Source: CAWGAJ01 sp963820545 (GTDB taxonomy: Bacteria > Planctomycetota > Planctomycetia > Pirellulales > Thermoguttaceae). From it: a stretch of 64,000 nucleotides of DNA. The notes under the pieces were generated by a model. The model worked only from the letters and a program-made list of their open reading frames with translations, ran no database searches and had not been told where the DNA came from. Where the stretch lies: contig CAWGAJ010000001.1 of assembly GCA_963820545.1 (NCBI GenBank), forward strand, positions 2,356,001 through 2,420,000, in the 5' to 3' direction. A program made the position numbers and the translations under genes. Every line of letters starts with the position of its first letter. The stretch's first letter is position 1. This document shows, one piece after another, positions 8,632 to 17,799 of this stretch.

Positions 8632-9129
8632 TTATCCCTCGGCTCTGGTGATGACCGGAAAGTTATGCCGCTCGCCGCGGCCTTGCAAGGGATAGTCTTT
8701 GCGCAAAGGATGCGCCGTGAATTCTTCGGGCAAAACAATGCGGCGCAAATCGGGATGGCCGGAAAAGCGAATGCCAAACAGGTCCCAGACTTCGCGTTCC
8801 AGCCAATTGGCCGCCTCCCACAAACCGACCACCGACGGCACTGTGGGATCCGGATCGTTTAGAAAACAGCGGACAGTAATCCGTTCATTGGTTTCGCTGT
8901 TCGCCAACAAATAGACCATTCCAAAACGATCCTTGGCGGTGCGATAGTGCAAATAATCCACACAGGTGACGTCGATTAAAAGGTCGAAACGCCACTTTTC
9001 CTTAAGCGATTTGAGTACCTCGAACAACAATTCAATTGGCGCGACCAGCCTCGTCTGGCCGCGAAATTCGCTGAATTCCAGCATTGGATAGGCTGCTTTT
9101 AAGGCATCAATTGTTGTTTGTTCGGCCAT
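8632..9129 (-). CDS. nuoC: NADH-quinone oxidoreductase subunit C
   Basis: The 30-kDa-type subunit of the complex I peripheral arm, structural partner of NuoD. The family signature appears as ANWLEREVWDLFGIRFSGHP followed by LRRIVLPE and HPLRKDYPL. Length is 165 residues, typical for a stand-alone NuoC. It starts at the ATG 9129 (MAEQTTIDAL), with a spacer of 37 bases from nuoB. Frame and motifs are intact. Confidence 0.95.
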   Translation of the reverse strand: MAEQTTIDALKAAYPMLEFSEFRGQTRLVAPIELLFEVLKSLKEKWRFDLLIDVTCVDYLHYRTAKDRFGMVYLLANSETNERITVRCFLNDPDPTVPSVVGLWEAANWLEREVWDLFGIRFSGHPDLRRIVLPEEFTAHPLRKDYPLQGRGERHNFPVITRAEG

Positions 9130-9166
9130 AAGTTACGGGTCAGGGGCGAGGGGTGAGGGATCAGCT

Positions 9167-9691
9167 TTATTCCTGTAGCGCACGCTTGGGCAGTAAGCGC
9201 GAAGGGGCATCAAATTCACGGCCTGAGATCGTGCCTTCTCGTTGGATCTTTTCCTGCAAGTCGACGATCGCTTGAATGAGTTGCTCAGGGCGAGGAGGAC
9301 AGCCGGGCACATATATGTCGACGGGCATGAAACGGTCGATGCCTTGCACCACGCTGTAGGTGTCGAACACTCCGCCGGTCGACGCGCAGGCGCCCATCGA
9401 AATGCACCATTTCGGTTCGTACATCTGTTGCCAGATCCGCTGCAAAACCGGCAGCATTTTCATCACCACCCGGCCGGCAACGATCATCAAGTCGCACTGC
9501 CGGGGACTAAAGCGGAAGACCTCCGCCCCGAAACGGGCCATATCGTGCCGGCTCGCGCCGGTGGCCATAAGTTCGATGCCGCAACAGGCCGTGGCATAAG
9601 GCATGGGCCAAAGACTATTTTTGCGACACCAACTCACCAGTTGGTCGAGTTTGCTCACAATCACGTTGTCGGGAAGTTCAACTATTGCCAC
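9167..9691 (-). CDS. nuoB: NADH-quinone oxidoreductase subunit B
   Basis: PSST subunit of complex I holding cluster N2, the last electron donor to quinone. Ligands are visible as ATACCGIELM, SMGACASTGG and VPGCPPRPE. The chosen start is the GTG at 9691 (VAIVELPDN), preceded by GGGAG at good distance. An upstream ATG at 9769 would overlap nuoA and add a non-conserved arginine-rich leader. About 175 residues, the normal size. Confidence 0.94.
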   Translation of the reverse strand: MAIVELPDNVIVSKLDQLVSWCRKNSLWPMPYATACCGIELMATGASRHDMARFGAEVFRFSPRQCDLMIVAGRVVMKMLPVLQRIWQQMYEPKWCISMGACASTGGVFDTYSVVQGIDRFMPVDIYVPGCPPRPEQLIQAIVDLQEKIQREGTISGREFDAPSRLLPKRALQE

Positions 9692-9728
9692 TAAAGAACA
9701 ACTCCCGGATGTTTGCCGTGCCCGTCGC

Positions 9729-10193
9729 CTAGAGCCACCGGAAAACCCCTTTGCGCCAGTCGTATACAAAGCCCAAGGTCAACAGGGCAACGAAAAGCAT
9801 TGCTCCGGCAAAGACCAGATCGCGGTTTTCCACCAGTCCGCTTGCCACTGCTGCGTCGATGCCCAGCGGCGTTGCCGGCAGTACATTTTTTACCTCTGTA
9901 GCCGACTGATACGCGGTGACATTTTCCCCCGCGGCCGGGCGCATGGCTACTGCCCAGGGATAAAGGAACAATAATTCCACGTCAAATACCAGAAACGCAA
10001 TCCCCAGTAGATGAAAACGCACATCGAACCTGCGGCGCGTGTCGTGAAAGGGATCCATGCCGCTTTCATAAGGCATGCGCTTGACGCTTCCCGGCCGGAT
10101 GGGATTAAATAGATTGGCCACCACAAGCAGGATAACCGCCAGGCCGACCACGCAGACAGTAAATAAAAAAATTGGCAAAAGAGCGCTTTGCAT
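9729..10193 (-). CDS. nuoA: NADH-quinone oxidoreductase subunit A
   Basis: Three-helix membrane subunit (ND3-like), first gene of the nuo operon. The conserved YESGMDPFHD loop with its flanking RFDVRFHLLGIAFLVFDVE is present. A non-conserved insertion lies in the last third. The start at ATG 10193 (MQSALLPIF) is preferred; an in-frame GTG at 10202 is possible. The promoter for the nuo operon should lie in the AT-rich 10200-10420 region. Confidence 0.94.
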   Translation of the reverse strand: MQSALLPIFLFTVCVVGLAVILLVVANLFNPIRPGSVKRMPYESGMDPFHDTRRRFDVRFHLLGIAFLVFDVELLFLYPWAVAMRPAAGENVTAYQSATEVKNVLPATPLGIDAAVASGLVENRDLVFAGAMLFVALLTLGFVYDWRKGVFRWL

Positions 10194-10719
10194 GTGGTGC
10201 ACGCCTTGTTAATTGTGATAGTCAGAAATCATCCCCCCATTTTAAGAATGACCCAATATACGGTCAACCCAGTAGAATTATTCTCAGTTGAGGTAACATG
10301 TGAAAAGATAAGCAGTTATGTATCTTCATAAGCCTGCGAGATTTAAATCCTCTCTCGTTTTTTTCTTGTAATTCAAGAGATTTTTGTTGAAATTTAAAAG
10401 TTTTTATACAAGAAAAAAAGCAGCCCTTCATAGGCGGGGCAGGGACCTACGAAGGGCGAAACATGAGGGTTAAACCCTCAATGTGATTGATTATCGTGAT
10501 AACAATTGACTAACTCAATCCCGATTTGGATTTCTAAAAAAAATTGCCGTGGATACTTCTGTGGATAACGTGGATATCCTCGTTTTACGGAAATAAGTCT
10601 GTTGTTGCCAACAATAAAAACGTGCAGATTGCAACCTCAGCCCCTAAATCTTGCCATTAAAATTTATCGAAGAGGGACTGGTTATTTAATCGTTCAAGTA
10701 AACGTATTTTTTCGGCTGT
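10194..10719. promoter_or_regulatory. AT-rich intergenic region upstream of nuoA
   Basis: No gene is seen in this 526-base spacer. Three elements stand out. First, CCCTTCATAG and CTACGAAGGG form an imperfect stem around 10425-10456. Second, a near-perfect palindrome of eight-base arms with a one-base centre lies at 10464-10480 (tgagggttaaaccctca). Third, three GTGGATA motifs occur at 10549, 10561 and 10570, the middle one being a full DnaA-box match (TGTGGATAA, 10560-10568). The nuo promoter probably lies in the AT-rich half next to nuoA. Confidence 0.45.
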
Positions 10720-11109
10720 TTAGAATACATCTAGGACAAAATGATATCCCTTGTAGTAACGTTCGCCGGTGTGGCGTTCGCCGCAGCAAAACGGAAAAAT
10801 TTCATAATTAGTAAAGGGGGGATCTTTTTGATGTTGGGGATAATAGTTGTGCCATTGTTTGTTATACACCGGGATTCTCATCTCGGGGGGATAACGATAA
10901 TAAAGGTCGTCGCTGCTTCGGTAGTAGTCATTTCCCCAGAAATTTTGGGGGTAGTACACATAAGGGTAATGGTACAAACGATTCCAGTCTTGGGCGCTGT
11001 AGCTGTGCCCCCATTGACGTCCAAACGCCTCTTGGGCCTGGGCATCGGCACTAATAATCACCACAATTGCAACTGCACAAAGCAGCATAGGAAAGATCCG
11101 TCGGAACAT
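10720..11109 (-). CDS. Secreted tyrosine-rich protein of planctomycete type
   Basis: 129 residues. The first 25 form a signal peptide (MFRRIFPMLLCAVAIVVIIS, cleavage near AQA). The mature part is rich in Tyr, Trp, Pro and His, for example YPYVYYPQNF and MRIPVYNKQWHNYYP, and ends HFVLDVF. I recognise this composition and the ending from conserved small exported planctomycete proteins, which databases sometimes call calmodulin-binding without real support. Two adjacent cysteines occur near residue 108. Function is unknown; it is monocistronic with its own leader of GGGGGGAATC type upstream. Confidence 0.75.
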   Translation of the reverse strand: MFRRIFPMLLCAVAIVVIISADAQAQEAFGRQWGHSYSAQDWNRLYHYPYVYYPQNFWGNDYYRSSDDLYYRYPPEMRIPVYNKQWHNYYPQHQKDPPFTNYEIFPFCCGERHTGERYYKGYHFVLDVF

Positions 11110-11292
11110 GAGATTCCCCCCTTATGGGCATATAAAAGAATTGTAATTCAATGCGGTTACGCTGGATCGGCTATTTAGACCATCGGCGCACCATACCACC
11201 GGCATTAAAAGAATATCCGTTACAGCTTAGATAATAGGCAGGACCGGAAAAAAAGGCAGATTAACCCAGCCTTATAGGGGGAAGATGCTTAT

Positions 11293-11766
11293 TCATGGCA
11301 CATCGTCCAAGGGACCGGGAGTGTCCGGGGCGTGACCCTGCGACTCCAGATAAGCACTGAGCATGATTTGGGCAGCGAGCATGTCAATCCGCTTTTTGCG
11401 ACGTTTCCGGGTCATGCCCGCGTCCAGGAGCAGGTTTTCGGCCTGGGTGCTGGTAAAGCGTTCGTCAAAAAAAACAACCTCCACTCCGGTGACCTCAGCA
11501 AGCCACCGGCCGAACTGCCGGGCTTCGAGCGACTTGGAGCTTTCTCGGCCATCCAGATGCACCGGCAATCCCACCACAAACAGTGTGATCCTTTCGTCTT
11601 CCACCAGGCGGCGAAATCGTTGTGCGTCCAGTTCCGCGCTGTGGCGAACGTATGATTCCAAGGGGCTGGCAATACCGCGCTGGGGATCGCTCAGCGCGAT
11701 GCCGATCCGCACGGATCCATAGTCGATGCCGGCCACGCGTCCTAAAGGAGATGCGCTACTATTCAT
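11293..11766 (-). CDS. ruvX: Putative pre-16S rRNA nuclease / Holliday junction resolvase-like (YqgF)
   Basis: RNase H-fold YqgF/RuvX family protein, linked in bacteria to 16S rRNA 5' processing. Motifs: GIDYGSVRIGIALSD with the first catalytic Asp, VVGLPVHLDG in the middle, FFDERFTSTQAE, and the C-terminal RIDMLAAQIML with the last acidic residue. Length is 157 residues, close to the family norm of 140-160. Its ATG overlaps the stop of the upstream lipase gene by four bases, so the two are co-translated. Confidence 0.9.
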   Translation of the reverse strand: MNSSASPLGRVAGIDYGSVRIGIALSDPQRGIASPLESYVRHSAELDAQRFRRLVEDERITLFVVGLPVHLDGRESSKSLEARQFGRWLAEVTGVEVVFFDERFTSTQAENLLLDAGMTRKRRKKRIDMLAAQIMLSAYLESQGHAPDTPGPLDDVP

Positions 11767-12797
11767 GGTTCTTTATCCAAAGGATTCCGCTGGTCTTGTG
11801 AAATAAAGAAACCTTTTTGGAGGAAACGCAGGGTACATTCCTGAACCCGGGCATCGTTCATGATAAACGTATGGATCGCCGGCACAACGAGGAAGTCGCA
11901 CGCTTGGGGAAGTTTTGTGATCTCCACGGAAATTATGCCGTCATTATCGCCGGGAAGCAACGGGTTATAACCTTTGTCGTTGTTTTTTCCGCCGGCGATA
12001 ATGGCAAACTCGAAATCGGGCGTGGCCAGATCGTTTTCCAATTGTTTCCACTGTCGGCCGAGTTGTTGGCCCGACTGGCCCATTAGAGTTTTGAAGAGAA
12101 AATTATCGGCAAAAAACGCGGCCATTTGCGCCTCGTGGTTTGGCGGGGCCAGCATCACGAAGCGGTTGAATTTCGGCCGTTTTTTCGGCAAAGTATCCCC
12201 CGCGTCGGTTGCGCGATCATTGAGGCTTTTTTGTTTCCGCAAATCGCCCAAGTAACGCCGGATAACAATATTGCCCATGCTATTGGCGACGAAATTAATT
12301 TCCTCGATGCCTTCGAGGTTATCAATAATGCAGGACAGCGCTCGGGCGTGCTCGGCGACGTCGTATCGTGTGCTCGGGTAAGTCACGTTGAAAACCTCGT
12401 CGAATCCGCCGTGCCGGGCAAGATATTCGCACAAGGAATCCATGGAATTGCGCGAGCGGCCCAGGCCGTGCAGCACGATCACCGCTTTGCCTTGCATCGG
12501 CGCCAGGCCGCGCTTATGCTTGATCTGGTCCAAGGCCGCCCGGCACTCGTCGAACGTTCCCGAGGCGTGGCGGCGATTTTGTTCGTCCAGCAGTCGATAA
12601 TCTCCCATAAATACGTTCCGCTGGATCCGCCATTTGTGAAAAAACAACTCATCGGCCCAAAATTGCGTGCCGCCCATAGTTGGCATGGCAAATTGCAATG
12701 GATTAGTTCCAGTCGAGTCATCCGCGCGAAGATTTACCGCCATTGTGAGCAGTAAAGTCAGACCGCGTGAAATGATTTTTTTCAGTCTAGAGAACAT
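11763..12797 (-). CDS. Secreted alpha/beta-hydrolase (lipase-like)
   Basis: 344 residues with a basic N-terminus and hydrophobic segment (RGLTLLLTMAVNLRAD) acting as a signal peptide. The hydrolase core shows an oxyanion-type VIVLHGLGRSRNSM near residue 105 and a nucleophile elbow in FVANSMGNIVIRRYLG, giving serine in A-N-S-M-G. A late Asp (PGDNDGIISVE) and His (AIHTFIMND) complete a plausible triad. The layout fits lipases acting on esters, such as the PGAP1-like or DUF676 group. Substrate is unknown. It is overlapped by ruvX. Confidence 0.75.
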   Translation of the reverse strand: MFSRLKKIISRGLTLLLTMAVNLRADDSTGTNPLQFAMPTMGGTQFWADELFFHKWRIQRNVFMGDYRLLDEQNRRHASGTFDECRAALDQIKHKRGLAPMQGKAVIVLHGLGRSRNSMDSLCEYLARHGGFDEVFNVTYPSTRYDVAEHARALSCIIDNLEGIEEINFVANSMGNIVIRRYLGDLRKQKSLNDRATDAGDTLPKKRPKFNRFVMLAPPNHEAQMAAFFADNFLFKTLMGQSGQQLGRQWKQLENDLATPDFEFAIIAGGKNNDKGYNPLLPGDNDGIISVEITKLPQACDFLVVPAIHTFIMNDARVQECTLRFLQKGFFISQDQRNPLDKEP

Positions 12798-12977
12798 TTT
12801 TTAATATCTTATAGGACCAATCTATTGGCGGGAAAATTAACCTGATATAACGCCAACCTAATAAAATTTATCGATGGCCGCCGAAATTATTATATAATAT
12901 CTTTAATGTACAACCAACATAGTCAACAATCGTGTAGACGTTCGAACTTTGCATAACGTCTTTTATTTCCTGATCTA

Positions 12978-13634
12978 ATGCCTGCCCGACTCATTGCCAT
13001 CGGCGACATCCACGGCTGCTTGGCGGCGCTGCGGACTATATTGGATGCCATTGAACCCGAGGTCGAGGATACGATTGTCACCTTGGGCGATTACATCGAT
13101 CGCGGTCCAAATAGCATGGACGTGATGGAACGTATGCTTCAAATACAATCCTCATGCCGCCTGGTGCCGCTTTTAGGCAACCACGACGAAATGCTAATAA
13201 ATATCGTCAACGGCCAGAACGAATTATTCGCCGATTGGCTGCTCTTCGGCGGCAACGCCACCTTGATGTCTTACGGCTCATTAAAAGTTGCCATAATTCC
13301 CGAGGAGCATATTGATTTTCTGCAAAGTTGCCGGCTCTATTACGAAACCGATCAGTATATTTTCCTGCACGGCGCTTACGATCCGGCATTGCCCATGGAA
13401 CGCCAGGATTCGGAAACGCTGCTGTGGGGCAAACTCCGGCCCACGCCTCCCGAGCCGCATTGTTCCGGCAAGACGGTCATTGTGGGACATACTGCCCAAC
13501 GCAACGGTCAGATTCTCGACCTGGGTTATCTCAAATGCATCGACACCTGTTGTTACGGCAGCGGATGGCTTACCGCCATGGAGCTGCCTTCCGGCCGTAT
13601 CTGGCAGGCCGACAAAGGCGGAAGGATGAATTAG
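12978..13634 (+). CDS. Metallophosphoesterase of the Ser/Thr phosphatase (PPP) type
   Basis: 218 residues with the full PPP/calcineurin-like set: GDIHGC at residue 8, GDYIDRGPNS near 37, LLGNHDEM near 65, and late histidines in FLHGAYD and VIVGHTAQRNG. These ligate two metal ions and cleave phosphomonoesters. The family includes bacterial PrpA/B protein phosphatases and ApaH-like Np4N hydrolases; the sequence cannot separate these. It is divergent from the lipase gene, with an AT-rich shared upstream region containing a TATAAT-like box near 12893. Confidence 0.88.
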   Translation: MPARLIAIGDIHGCLAALRTILDAIEPEVEDTIVTLGDYIDRGPNSMDVMERMLQIQSSCRLVPLLGNHDEMLINIVNGQNELFADWLLFGGNATLMSYGSLKVAIIPEEHIDFLQSCRLYYETDQYIFLHGAYDPALPMERQDSETLLWGKLRPTPPEPHCSGKTVIVGHTAQRNGQILDLGYLKCIDTCCYGSGWLTAMELPSGRIWQADKGGRMN

Positions 13635-13649
13635 GAACGCAGAAGTCAG

Positions 13650-13742
13650 AACGCAGAACTGTAAACTGAAAACTCCAAGAAACCTCTTGTGGTTTCGCAC
13701 TGTCCACTCCGCCTTCGGCAGACTGCCCACCGTCCACTGCCC
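13650..13742 (-). repeat. Dispersed intergenic repeat, copy 2
   Basis: The spacer after the phosphatase gene includes cttgtggtttcgcactgtcc and, after an insertion, ccaccgtccactgcccac. Read on the minus strand this matches the spacer at 1524-1600 with scattered differences. Both copies lie just beyond gene ends. Confidence 0.55.
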
Positions 13743-13744
13743 AC

Positions 13745-15406
13745 TTACTTTTCTTCCATTTTATACGAAACGAATCCGCCCGAGATATTCCGGGCATTGA
13801 AACCGTGTTGTTTAAGTATGCGCGTGGCATAGTATGAGGTTTGGCCCACGCCGCAGTGGACCCAGATCTCGTTATCGCGGGGTAATTCATTCAGTCGCGA
13901 ACGCAACTCGCCCAAGGGAATGCGAATCGTGCCGGCAAGCGCTCCCGAGGCCACTGCCGCAGGCGGGCGCACGTCGAGCGTTACAGGCGTTTGGTTTGCC
14001 GCGGCCAGGGTTTTCCAATCGGTCCAGGAGGCTGCCGATACGTCGCCGCGAAGGATATTTCCCGCCACAAAGCCGGCGATATTGATCGGGTCTTTCGCAC
14101 TGCCGTACTGGGGGGCATAACATAGTTCGGCCTCTTCCAAATCGAAGACGGTGGCGCCTTTTTGAATGGCCATGGCCAGCACGTCGATGCGCTTGTCCAC
14201 GCCGGCTTTGCCTACGGCTTGTGCACCCAGCAGGCGCCCGCTCTCAGGTGCAAAAAGAAGTTTTAAGGAAATTCGTTCCGCGCCGGGATAATAGCCCGCA
14301 TGATGTAACGAATGGGTGTAGATTTTTTCATAGGCCATGCCTGCACGGCGGAGGACTTTTTCGGGTAGCGCCGGTCATTGCCAGTGTGAGATCGAATACG
14401 CCCACCACGGCGGTTCCTTGGGAGCCGCGATAATGGGCGTCGCGTCCGCAAATTACGTCGGCGGCAATGCGGGCTTGACGATTGGCCGGTCCTGCCAGCG
14501 GAATTAAGGCGGGCAGACCGGTGACAAAATCGCGCACTTCCACGGCGTCGCCCACAGCGAAAATTGCCGCATCGCTGGTGCGCATTTGATCGTCCACACG
14601 GATGCCGCCCAACGGGCCGATCTCCAGGCCGCACTCTTGCGCCAGTCGTACGTCCGGCTTCACGCCCAGGGCCAAAATCACCACGCCGGCCACGTGGCGC
14701 ACATCATTTTTTGTGATCACGCTGAGTTTGTCGTTGATTGCCGGCTCTAAGCCGATCACCTCGCTGTCCAGGTGAAAATCAACGCCCTGCCTGCGCAATT
14801 CCTGGTAAACCGGACTGACCATCTCCTGATCCATGGGCGGCATCACCTGATCCAGGCGTTCCAGCAGGATGACTTCCATGCCGCGGCGGCTGAAATTTTC
14901 CACCATTTCCAGACCGATGTAACCTGCGCCAACTACTATTGCCCGGGCCGGGTTGCGATAGTTGAGCCAGGATTGAAGGCCATCGATGTCCTGGAGCGTT
15001 CGCAGGGAAAAAATCCCCGGCAGGTCGATTCCCGGCAAAGGAGGGCGGATGGGGGCGGCCCCGGCGCCAGTACCAAAGCATCGTAAAACTCCTCGCTCAC
15101 AGTGCCGGTTTGCAGGTTTTGCACAGTGATTGTCTTTTTCGCCCGGTCGATGGAGCGGACTTCGTGGCGCGTGCGGACCTCGACGCGGAAGATGTCGCGG
15201 AATCTCTCGGGCGTGGCCACCAGCAATTGTTGCCGGTCGGAAATTGCGCCGCCCACGTAGTACGGCAATCCGCAGTTGGCAAAAGAGATGTCGCTGCCGC
15301 GTTCGAAAATAAAAATTTCCGCGAACTCATCCATGCGACGCAACCGCGCCGCACAAGAAGCCCCGCCGGCTACTCCGCCGACGATCAATATCCGCCGCGA
15401 TTTCAT
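13745..15406 (-). CDS. CoA-disulfide reductase / NADH oxidase-like flavoprotein with C-terminal rhodanese domain (two frameshifts)
   Basis: FAD/NAD-dependent pyridine nucleotide-disulfide oxidoreductase of the CoA-disulfide reductase type. N-terminal FAD motif VGGVAGGASCAARLRR, with the redox Cys in SFANCGLPYYVGG; NAD motif VVGAGYIGLEMVENF; ATFAVGDAVEV-like FAD motif later. The last 100 residues form a rhodanese domain with active-site Cys in WVHCGVGQTSYYA. The ATG at 15406 follows a strong GGAGGAAAAG. The frame breaks near 15058 (one G too few) and near 14360 (one C too many). Correcting both gives about 553 uninterrupted residues, so sequence errors are likely. Confidence 0.85.
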
Positions 15407-15450
15407 GATCTTTTCCTCCTCGGGCAACATTTGGCCGCAATCCGCAAGCA

Positions 15451-15512
15451 GAGCCGGACTGTGTCAGTCCGGCGCAAACACGATTCAACCGGGCCGATAC
15501 GGCCCGGCTCCG
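15451..15512. repeat. Twin-hairpin repeat upstream of the flavoprotein gene
   Basis: Hairpin one is GCCGGACTG-tgt-CAGTCCGGC at 15453-15473. Hairpin two is CCGGGCC-gatac-GGCCCGG at 15489-15507. The outer gag/ctc bases also pair. It sits between the divergent flavoprotein and trpB genes and shares architecture with the other twin-hairpin repeats. Confidence 0.7.
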
Positions 15513-15646
15513 AAAGTTGTATGTTTCCGAAAGTTGCACACAAAATGATCGTCTTACCAGCATTTTATCCTTCTTGATGATCTTGACCATCCCACGAAGC
15601 CATAAGAAAATAGGTAGTTTCATCCGCCATCAAGTGAGACTCTGTC

Positions 15647-16848
15647 ATGTCAGTCAGCATTCATGTTCCCGACGCCGCCGGCCGCTTCGGACCGTTTGGC
15701 GGCCGTTACGTTCCCGAAACATTAACCCACGCGCTGGAGGAACTGTCGGCCGAGTATGAAAAAGCCCGCGCCGATGCCAGTTTTCAGAAAGAACTCGCCG
15801 ATTTATACCGGCATTACGCGGGCCGGCCCTCGCCGCTTTATTTTGCCCAGCGCCTTAGCCGGCACTGCGGTGGCGCGCGAATTTTTCTGAAACGCGAGGA
15901 CCTCAATCATACCGGCGCCCACAAGATCAACAACACCCTCGGCCAGGCGCTTTTGACCGACGCATGGGCAAGCGCCGGGTGATTGCCGAAACCGGCGCCG
16001 GCCAGCACGGCGTAGCCACGGCCACGGCTTGCGCCCGCTTCGGATTTGAGTGCGTGGTCTACATGGGCGAGGAAGACATCCGCCGCCAAAAACCCAATGT
16101 GTTCAGCATGAAACTCCTGGGCGCCGAGGTCCGGCCGGTCAGCAGCGGCTCGCGCACCCTGCGCGACGCCATCAACGAGGCCATGCGCGATTGGATGTGT
16201 TCCGTGGAAACCACGCACTACATTCTCGGCTCGGTGGTTGGTCCGCATCCCTTTCCGCGCATGGTGCGCGATTTTCAATCGATCATTGGCCGCGAAACCC
16301 GAGAACAATGTCTTGAGCAACTCGATTGTTTACCCGACCTGATCGTGGCCTGCGTGGGCGGCGGCAGCAATGCCGCCGGCATGTTTTATCCATTTGTGCC
16401 TGATGCAGCCGTGGAACTGATCGGCGTGGAGGCGGGCGGTCGCTCCAAAAAACTGGGCGATCATGCGGCCACGCTCTGTTACGGCTGGCCAGGCATCCTT
16501 CACGGCAGCTACAGCTATGTGCTCCAGGATGAAGACGGACAAACGTGCGATGTTCACAGCGTTTCCGCCGGTCTGGACTATCCTGGCACCGGCCCGGAAC
16601 ATAGTTATTGGAAAGAAACCGGCCGGGTCGCCTATACCAGCGCCAGCGACGTGGAGGCCCTGGACGCCTTTGATGTGCTTGCCCGCAGCGAAGGCATCCT
16701 ACCTGCCTTGGAAAGTGCCCATGCCCTGGTCGAAGCCATGAAACAGGCCGCCCGCCGCAAGCCCGACGAAATCATCGTCGTCTGCCTTTCCGGACGCGGC
16801 GACAAGGATGCAGCCGAAATCGCCCGCCTGCGCGGCGTGGAATTCTAA
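15647..16848 (+). CDS. trpB: Tryptophan synthase beta chain (one frameshift)
   Basis: PLP enzyme joining indole and serine to make tryptophan. The N-terminal region reads FGPFGGRYVPETL, the PLP lysine lies in HTGAHKINNTLGQ, and the phosphate-binding loop is VGGGSNAAGMFYPF. The C-terminus ends LSGRGDKDAAEIARL, as in the family. The frame breaks at about 15961, where GACGCATGG replaces an expected GACCGCATGG. Restoring one C gives the conserved LLTDRMGKRRVIAETGAGQH. Length would be about 400 residues. trpA follows 43 bases downstream. No other trp genes are in the window. Confidence 0.93.
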
Positions 16849-16891
16849 TCCCCAATCCCTGACCCCTGACCTCTGATCTCCAACCCATAAC

Positions 16892-17707
16892 ATGTCCGCC
16901 ATTGACCAACTATTCCGCCAACTTCGTGCAGCCGGGCGCAAGGCCTTTATGCCGTTTGTCACGGCCGGCGATCCTGATTTGGATTTCACTGCCGCAGTAA
17001 TCCGTGAACTTGTCGCCAAGGGTAGCAGCCTCTGCGAATTAGGCATTCCCTACAGCGATCCAATCGCCGACGGGCCAATAATCCAGGCCTCTTACACCCG
17101 GGCGCTGGATAAGAAGATCAAACTGGCCGACATCTTAAAAGCCGTGGGAAAACTTACACCCGGGCTGTCCGCCCCGATTGTCACCATGGTCAGTTATGCC
17201 ATCGTTTTCCGTCACGGGCTGGAAAAATACGTGACCGCAGCCATAGCCGCAGGCGTTGCAGGCGCTATTGTGCCCGACCTGCCTGTGGAAGAATCCGGCC
17301 CACTTGCCGCCATCTGCCGGCGCGAGGATTTTTCATTAATCCAACTCATCACGCCCACTACGCCCCGCGATCGGGCCTTGAAAATTGCCGAAAAAACCAC
17401 CGGCTTCATCTACTATGTTTCTGTGACCGGCATCACTGGCGAGCGAACCTCGCTGCCGCAGTCGATTCTCGACAACGTGGCCTGGCTGCGCACGCAAACG
17501 CCGCTGCCGATCTGTATTGGTTTTGGCATCAGCCGGCCCGAGCACGTGCGCATGCTTTCGCCCGTGGCCGACGGCCTGATCGTCGGATCGGCCATTGTGC
17601 GCCGCATGGCCGAAGCCGCCCAAAAATCCCGCCCACAAGTCATTAGAGAAATCGGCGACTACGCGGCCGAACTTATCGCCGCAATGGAGACAGGGACGAG
17701 GAGTTAG
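16892..17707 (+). CDS. trpA: Tryptophan synthase alpha chain
   Basis: Cleaves indole-3-glycerol phosphate to indole, which tunnels to TrpB. The catalytic Glu is in CELGIPYSDPIADGPIIQ, which also holds the second acid (Asp of DPIADG), and the mobile loop follows. The phosphate site includes GFGISRPEH and DGLIVGSAIVRR. Length is 271 residues, as expected. It forms a two-gene unit with trpB. The spacer before it is made of a ccctgacccctgacctctga-type repeat. Confidence 0.95.
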   Translation: MSAIDQLFRQLRAAGRKAFMPFVTAGDPDLDFTAAVIRELVAKGSSLCELGIPYSDPIADGPIIQASYTRALDKKIKLADILKAVGKLTPGLSAPIVTMVSYAIVFRHGLEKYVTAAIAAGVAGAIVPDLPVEESGPLAAICRREDFSLIQLITPTTPRDRALKIAEKTTGFIYYVSVTGITGERTSLPQSILDNVAWLRTQTPLPICIGFGISRPEHVRMLSPVADGLIVGSAIVRRMAEAAQKSRPQVIREIGDYAAELIAAMETGTRS

Positions 17708-17799
17708 GGGCAAGGGGCGAGAGATTTTGCGTTGCCCATTTTCATGGCCTCCCGTTGATCGGCTTGGTTCATTGGCTATGCAGGCGTCAATAATTATTA

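Noticed and set aside
10549..10576. Chromosome origin
   Set aside because: Only three boxes and no replication genes nearby; kept as a low-level observation, not annotated as an origin.
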